Origin: Candidatus Dormiibacterota bacterium | GTDB lineage: Bacteria; Chloroflexota; Dormibacteria; Aeolococcales; Aeolococcaceae | NCBI GenBank assembly: GCA_003170875.1 | Contig: PMYJ01000215.1 | Location: 1-9,111, forward strand | Length of the DNA stretch: 9,111 nucleotides | Reading direction: 5' to 3' | Shown here: positions 5,613 through 9,111 of the stretch, piece after piece | Layout: every line of letters begins with the position of its first letter | Position numbering within the stretch: the stretch's first letter is position 1 | Made by a program: the position numbers and the translations under genes | Notes under the pieces: generated by a model | The model's database searches: none | Told to the model about the DNA's origin: nothing | What the model saw: the letters and a program-made list of their open reading frames with translations, nothing else

Positions 5613-6244
5613 CAGTCCTTCTCCTCGTCGTCCTGAGCGGCGTCAGCCTCGGCTTCGCCGGCGTCGGCCTCCGCCGCGCCCGGGTCAAGGGCGTCGGTCT
5701 CCTGTGTCTCGATCTCGTCGCCGGCCGTGGTCTCGGGCACCTCCAGGGCCTCCTCCTCGGTGGCGGTGGCGGCTGCGGCGGTGGCCGCCTCCTGGGCCCG
5801 GCGGAGCTGGGCGGGACGGCGGCGGCGAGTGGCCGCCGGCCGAGTCGATCCCTGGCCTCCGGACCGGCCGGGCATCGCCACCACCGAGCGGCGGCGGCGG
5901 TCCGGCGCCGGCTCCTCGTCGGTGACGTAGCACCGTAGGTGACTCATCCGCTTGAAGAGGCTCCCGGCCATGCCGCGTGGCTTGGGGATGAAGCGCTTCA
6001 TGATCCCGGCCTGGTCGACGTCGATGCGGTCGACGCGGAGCGAGGATGCCTCCAGATTGTAGTTGTGCTCCGCGTTGGCGGCAGCCGACTTGATCACCTT
6101 GGCCACCTCCTTGGCGGCGTGGCGCGGGGTGAAGCTGAGCACCGCGAGAGCCTCGGCCACAGGCAGCCCGATCACGCTGTCGGCGACCAGCTTCGCCTTG
6201 CGAGAGGTGATCCGAACACTCTTGGCGGTGGCGATGACTCTCAC
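5612..6244 (-). CDS. rplV: 50S ribosomal protein L22 with about 100-aa acidic C-terminal tail
   Basis: The protein has 210 aa, while bacterial L22 is usually about 110-120 aa. Residues 1-110 are a normal L22: RITSRKAKLVADSVIGLPVAEAL, the NAEHNYNL segment (57-64) and the beta-hairpin that reaches into the exit tunnel (about 80-105, KRFIPKPRGMAGSLFKRMSH). From about 111 the sequence is low-complexity: a basic arginine-rich stretch (DRRRRS, TRRRRPAQLRR, about 115-149), then an Ala/Glu/Asp-rich acidic stretch to the end (AAQDDEEKD). The tail is probably disordered. The start is GTG, overlapping the S19 stop as GTGA. The TGA stop overlaps the rpsC ATG by one base. The reading frame is uninterrupted, so the tail is not a frameshift artefact within this window. 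Confidence 0.97.
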   Translation of the reverse strand: MRVIATAKSVRITSRKAKLVADSVIGLPVAEALAVLSFTPRHAAKEVAKVIKSAAANAEHNYNLEASSLRVDRIDVDQAGIMKRFIPKPRGMAGSLFKRMSHLRCYVTDEEPAPDRRRRSVVAMPGRSGGQGSTRPAATRRRRPAQLRRAQEAATAAAATATEEEALEVPETTAGDEIETQETDALDPGAAEADAGEAEADAAQDDEEKD

Positions 6245-6525
6245 TTGAGGGCGGTGCTCCGCTCGGTGTGGTGGCCGTGCCCGCGGTACTTGCGGGTGGC
6301 GGCGAACTCGCCGAGCTTGTGCCCGACCATGGCCTCGGTGATGAACACCGGGTTGTGCTTGCGCCCGTCATGGACGGCGATGGTGTGTCCGACCATCTCC
6401 GGGAAGATGTCGCTGCGCCGCGACCAGGTCTTGATGACCCGCTTCTCCCTGCTCTGGTTCAGCTTCTGAACCTTGGCGAGCAGGTGATCGTCGCAGAACG
6501 GCCCTTTCTTGAGGGAACGGCTCAT
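6241..6525 (-). CDS. rpsS: 30S ribosomal protein S19
   Basis: The protein has 94 aa, normal for S19. It starts MSRSLKKGPFCDDHLL, with the family motif TWSRRSDIFPEMVGHTIAVHDGRKHNPVFITEAMVGHKLGEFA spanning roughly residues 33-75, and ends with the basic KYRGHGHHTERSTALK tail. S19 forms a complex with S13 in the 30S head near the A-site and the intersubunit bridges. The ATG is 4 nt after the L2 stop. The TGA stop overlaps the GTG start of rplV by 4 nt (GTGA), so L22 translation is probably coupled to S19. Confidence 0.98.
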   Translation of the reverse strand: MSRSLKKGPFCDDHLLAKVQKLNQSREKRVIKTWSRRSDIFPEMVGHTIAVHDGRKHNPVFITEAMVGHKLGEFAATRKYRGHGHHTERSTALK

Positions 6526-6529
6526 GGTC

Positions 6530-7354
6530 TCACTTCTTCCGGCGACGCACGATCATGCGGTCGGTCTTCTTGTTGCGGCGGGTGCGGTAGCCGAGTGCCG
6601 GCTTGCCCCATGGGGTCTGCGGGTGCCCACCGGCGCCGCTGCGACCCTCGCCGCCTCCGTGCGGGTGGTCGAACGGGTTCATGGCCATGCCACGCACCGA
6701 GGGCCGCCAGCCCCGCCAGCGCGACTTGCCCGCCTTGCCGATGTTCTGGTTCTCGTGATCGGCGTTGCCGACCTGTCCGATGGTGGCAAAGCAGCGGACG
6801 TCGATCCGCCGGACCTCCCCGGAGGGCATCCGCACGGTGGCGAACTCGCCCTCCTTGGCGATCAGCTGGGCCGCGACGCCGGCGCTGCGCACCAGCTGGC
6901 CGCCCCGGCCCGGGAGCACCTCGAGGTTGTGGATGGTCGTGCCGAGCGGGATGTTGGTGAGCGGCAGGGCGTTGCCGGGCTTGATCTCAGCGCCGACACC
7001 GGCGCTGATGAGCGTCCCGACGGTCAGCCCCAGGGGGGCGAGGATGTACCGCTTCTCGCCGTCGGCGTAGTTCAGGAGGGCGATCCGGGCGCTCCGGTTG
7101 GGGTCGTACTCGATCGCCGCCACGCGGGCGACCATGTCGCGCTTGGCGCGCCGGAAGTCGATCACCCGGTAGAGCTTGGTATGGCCGCCGCCGCGGTGCC
7201 GTACCGTGATCCGGCCGGTGTTGTTGCGGCCGCTCGCCTTCTTGAGGTGGACGGTGAGGCTGCGCTCCGGGGTGGTGCTGGTCACCTCCTCGAAGGAGCT
7301 GACGGCCATGAACCGGCGGCCAGCGCTGGTCGGCTTGTACTTGTTGACTGGCAT
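6530..7354 (-). CDS. rplB: 50S ribosomal protein L2
   Basis: The protein has 274 aa, the standard length. The order is the N-terminal tail (MPVNKYKPTSAGRR), an OB-fold domain (about 40-125, with GRNNTGRITVRHRGGGHT at 42-59) and an SH3-like domain (about 126-200). The basic C-terminal extension contains NPFDHPHGGGEGR at 226-238. His230 in the DHPH motif corresponds to E. coli His229, which lies close to the peptidyl transferase centre and has been linked to 50S activity. L2 helps subunit joining and tRNA binding. The C-terminus ends in a typical basic run (MIVRRRKK). The ATG lies 4 nt after the L23 stop, and the TGA lies 4 nt before rpsS. Nothing about the protein is unusual. Confidence 0.99.
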   Translation of the reverse strand: MPVNKYKPTSAGRRFMAVSSFEEVTSTTPERSLTVHLKKASGRNNTGRITVRHRGGGHTKLYRVIDFRRAKRDMVARVAAIEYDPNRSARIALLNYADGEKRYILAPLGLTVGTLISAGVGAEIKPGNALPLTNIPLGTTIHNLEVLPGRGGQLVRSAGVAAQLIAKEGEFATVRMPSGEVRRIDVRCFATIGQVGNADHENQNIGKAGKSRWRGWRPSVRGMAMNPFDHPHGGGEGRSGAGGHPQTPWGKPALGYRTRRNKKTDRMIVRRRKK

Positions 7355-7358
7355 CGGT

Positions 7359-7691
7359 CTACACGCCCTCGAACAGTCCGGGGATCTTCTGCCCGGGAGC
7401 CAGCGTCACCACCGCCTTCTTCCAATCGGGGCTCTTCCCGATCAGCCGGGTGCCGCTGCCGCGCCGGTACTGGCGGCTGCGCACCTTGCCGTGGACGGCC
7501 ATGACGTTGACCGCGGTCACGGTGAGGTTCTGCTCGGGGAAGGCCTCGACGATGGCCCGGCGGATGTCGATCTTGGTCACGTGGGAAGGGCAGGCGAACG
7601 TGTACTTGTTGAGCCTGCCCATGGCCGCGTACGACTTCTCGCTCGAGATCGGCCGCAGGATGACCTGGTGAAAGGCGCGTCCCTGGCTCAT
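7359..7691 (-). CDS. rplW: 50S ribosomal protein L23
   Basis: The protein is 110 aa when started at the ATG at 7691. An ATG two codons upstream (7697) is also in frame, but it lies only 1 nt after the GGAGG ribosome binding site (7699-7703). The 7691 ATG is 7 nt away and makes the ATGA overlap with rplD that is typical of this cluster. The sequence shows the L23 N-terminus (ILRPISSEKS), the RNA-binding loop region (VHGKVRSRQYRRGSGTRLIGKSPDWKKAVVTL, about 67-98) and a short C-terminus. Glu18 lines up by position with E. coli L23 Glu18, a docking residue for trigger factor at the tunnel exit. The stop is TAG, 4 nt before rplB. Confidence 0.95.
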   Translation of the reverse strand: MSQGRAFHQVILRPISSEKSYAAMGRLNKYTFACPSHVTKIDIRRAIVEAFPEQNLTVTAVNVMAVHGKVRSRQYRRGSGTRLIGKSPDWKKAVVTLAPGQKIPGLFEGV

Positions 7692-8311
7692 CCCCATGCC
7701 TCCGCGATGTGCTCGACGGCATCCCGCGTCATCACCACCGTGTCGGCGGTGAGCAGATCGCGCACCGAGATGTTGCCGGCCAGGATGACCCGGACCTCAG
7801 GGAGGTTCCGGGCGCTCATCTCGAGGGCGTCGTGATGAGAGCCGAGCACCACGAGCACCCGACGGCCCGCGTCGAGCGCCTGGAGGAATCCGGTCACCAC
7901 CTTGGTCTTCGGCTCCTCCAGCTCGATCCTGTCGAGGACCGTGATCTGGCTCTCCGCAGCCTTGACGCTGAGCGCGCTGCGCAGGGCCAGGCGCCGCTGC
8001 TTGCGTGGCATCTGCAGGCTGTGGTCGCGGGGGGTGGGCCCGAAGACGGTGCCACCTCCAGCGTAGTGAGGTGCCCGGATCGACCCCTGGCGGGCTCGAC
8101 CGGTGCCCTTCTGCCGGTACGGCTTGCGGCCACCACCCGACACCTCGGTGCGGGTCTTGCTGTCGTGGGTGCCCTGGCGGGCGTTGGAGAGCTGGCGGAG
8201 CAGCGCCTGGTGCATCACCGTGGCGTGGGGGATCACGGAGAAGACCGTCTCGGGAAGCTCGAGCTCCCCCTGGCTCTCACCGGTGAGGTCGACGACCGGA
8301 GCGGTGCTCAT
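7688..8311 (-). CDS. rplD: 50S ribosomal protein L4
   Basis: The protein has 207 aa, the usual L4 length. The conserved loop that runs into the polypeptide exit tunnel lies at about residues 45-95 and includes GGGRKPYRQKGTGRARQGS (59-77) and HYAGGGTVFGP (82-92). Next comes the globular domain with the RRLALRSALS helix (106-115) and a C-terminal Rossmann-like half (VLVVLG, VRVILAGNISVRDLL). L4 lines the tunnel constriction with L22. In E. coli it also represses the S10 operon through the leader, but that leader would lie outside this window. The start overlaps the L3 stop by 4 nt, and the stop overlaps the preferred L23 start by 4 nt. Confidence 0.98.
   Translation of the reverse strand: MSTAPVVDLTGESQGELELPETVFSVIPHATVMHQALLRQLSNARQGTHDSKTRTEVSGGGRKPYRQKGTGRARQGSIRAPHYAGGGTVFGPTPRDHSLQMPRKQRRLALRSALSVKAAESQITVLDRIELEEPKTKVVTGFLQALDAGRRVLVVLGSHHDALEMSARNLPEVRVILAGNISVRDLLTADTVVMTRDAVEHIAEAWG
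7699..7703 (-). promoter_or_regulatory. Ribosome binding site deciding the L23 start
   Basis: A GGAGG lies inside the last codons of rplD. It is 1 nt from the ATG at 7697 and 7 nt from the ATG at 7691. The spacing favours the second ATG, which also overlaps the L4 stop as ATGA. This is inferred from spacing alone. Confidence 0.7.
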
Positions 8312-8943
8312 GAGACCAGTGCTCCGCTGCGCTCGCTGTCGCGGACCAGGACCACGGAGTCGCGATGCCCGGGGACGGCGCCCCGCACCAGCAGGAGGTT
8401 GCGCTCGGGGTCGACACGCACCACCTCGAGGCGGAGGACGGTGGCGCGCGAGGCGCCCAGATGGCCGGCCATCTTCAGTCCCTTGAAGACGCGGGCGGCA
8501 TCGGTCGAGCCGATCGATCCGGCCTGCTTGATGTTGTGCGAGCCGTGGCTCACCGGGCCCCGGTGGAAGTTGTGACGCTTGTGCTGCCCGGCGAAGCCCT
8601 TGCCCTGGGTGATGCCGGTGACGTCAACACGCTCGCCGGCCTCGAAGAGCGACACCGACAACCGGGTGCCCACCGCGGGGCTGCCAGCGTCGCGGACCTC
8701 GGCGAGATGGGCGAGCGGCGGCGTCCCGGCGCGCTTGAAGTGACCGGCCTCAGGCTTGGTGGTGCGGCGAGGCTTCTTCTCTCCGAAGCCGAGCTGCACG
8801 GCGTCGTAGCCGTCGATGCCGGGGGTCTTCACCTGCACGACGTGGCAGGAGTCCGCCTCCAGGACGGTGACCGAGACCACCGTGCCCTGCTCGGTGAAGA
8901 GCTGGGTCATCCCCAGCTTCCGCGCCAGCAGTCCTTTAGACAT
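8308..8943 (-). CDS. rplC: 50S ribosomal protein L3
   Basis: The protein has 211 aa, a normal length for bacterial L3. It starts MSKGLLARKLGMTQLF, the typical N-terminus, and carries the family signature VTGITQGKGFAG at about residues 108-119. The extended loop reaching toward the peptidyl transferase centre follows (about 120-165), including GSIG at 142-145 and RVFKGLKMAG. L3 binds 23S rRNA early in 50S assembly. The E. coli-type glutamine that PrmB methylates just after GSIG is absent (STDAA follows), as is common outside Proteobacteria. The ATG at 8943 is preceded by a GGAG ribosome binding site. The last codons overlap rplD by 4 nt (ATGA), indicating coupled translation. Confidence 0.98.
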   Translation of the reverse strand: MSKGLLARKLGMTQLFTEQGTVVSVTVLEADSCHVVQVKTPGIDGYDAVQLGFGEKKPRRTTKPEAGHFKRAGTPPLAHLAEVRDAGSPAVGTRLSVSLFEAGERVDVTGITQGKGFAGQHKRHNFHRGPVSHGSHNIKQAGSIGSTDAARVFKGLKMAGHLGASRATVLRLEVVRVDPERNLLLVRGAVPGHRDSVVLVRDSERSGALVS

Positions 8944-8976
8944 CGAACGACTCCGGTGTGCCGCTCAGGCCAGTGC

Positions 8977-9111
8977 TCATCGCTGGTCACCCAGCTTGAT
9001 CTCGATGTCAACACCGCTCGGCAGGTTGAGCCGCATCAGGGCGTCGACCACCTTGGGGTTGGGATCGAGGATGTCGAGGATCCGCTTGTGGGTGCGCATC
9101 TCGAACTGCTC
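8977..9111 (-). CDS. rpsJ: 30S ribosomal protein S10, C-terminal part (5' end outside window)
   Basis: Only the last 44 codons and a TGA stop are visible; the gene enters from the window edge at 9111. The fragment begins EQFEMRTHKR and continues through ILDPNPKVVDALMRLNLPSG, ending DIEIKLGDQR. This is the conserved C-terminal half of S10, including the strand and helix that follow the RNA-binding loop. S10 sits in the 30S head and, as NusE, also pairs with NusB in transcription antitermination in well-studied bacteria. A short GDQR tail follows the usual end. It is the first gene of the S10 operon in most bacteria, so the main promoter and any leader are probably upstream and not visible. A 33-nt spacer separates it from rplC. 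Confidence 0.97.
   Translation of the reverse strand, partial: EQFEMRTHKRILDILDPNPKVVDALMRLNLPSGVDIEIKLGDQR

Noticed and set aside
8944..8976. Promoter or attenuator in the 33-nt S10-L3 spacer
   Set aside because: The spacer is short and GC-rich. It shows a plausible GGAG ribosome binding site for L3, but no -35/-10 pair and no clear hairpin.
1..9111. Mobile element, CRISPR array, tRNA or toxin-antitoxin gene inserted in the cluster
   Set aside because: The gene order is canonical and the coding space is almost completely filled by ribosomal protein genes. No terminal repeats, spaced repeats or extra genes are present.

Overview
The window is one continuous stretch of the universal bacterial S10-spc ribosomal protein gene cluster. 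Every gene lies on the minus strand, so the transcript reads from 9111 down to 1. In transcript order the genes are rpsJ (5' part outside the window), rplC, rplD, rplW, rplB, rpsS, rplV, rpsC, rplP, rpmC, rpsQ, rplN, rplX, rplE, rpsN, rpsH, rplF, rplR and rpsE (3' part outside the window). The order is canonical, with no inserted, missing or broken gene.

The organism is a bacterium with high-GC DNA, roughly two thirds G+C by eye. S14 is the short zinc-binding form, L24 keeps a four-cysteine ribbon, and S3 has a long C-terminal tail. These point to the Terrabacteria side of the tree, such as Actinomycetota, Chloroflexota or Dormibacterota-like lineages. I cannot place it more precisely without an alignment, and the phylum is inference.

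The genes are packed very tightly. Most junctions are overlaps of 1-8 nt (ATGA, GTGA, TGATG) or gaps of 0-4 nt. The larger gaps are 33 nt (S10-L3), 16 nt (L6-L18) and 58 nt (L5-S14). Between S17 and L14, where E. coli has the spc promoter, there are only 3 nt, so the S10 and spc blocks appear to be one transcription unit here. The 58-nt L5-S14 spacer is the only real intergenic space. It holds an A/T-richer patch and a GC-rich hairpin just upstream of the S14 ribosome binding site.

The products are structural parts of both subunits and act together in the ribosome: mRNA entry (S3, S5), decoding head (S10, S14, S19), central body (S8, S17), peptidyl transferase surroundings (L2, L3, L4, L16), exit tunnel rim (L22, L23, L24, L29), 5S rRNA protuberance (L5, L18) and subunit interface or factor-binding side (L14, L6).

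I found no undescribed system. The most unusual content is a set of long low-complexity tails on three consecutive or near-consecutive genes: L22 (about 100 aa), S3 (about 135 aa) and L29 (about 120 aa). L24 also has an N-terminal extension of about 28 aa. Three of these four proteins normally sit at the nascent-chain exit.
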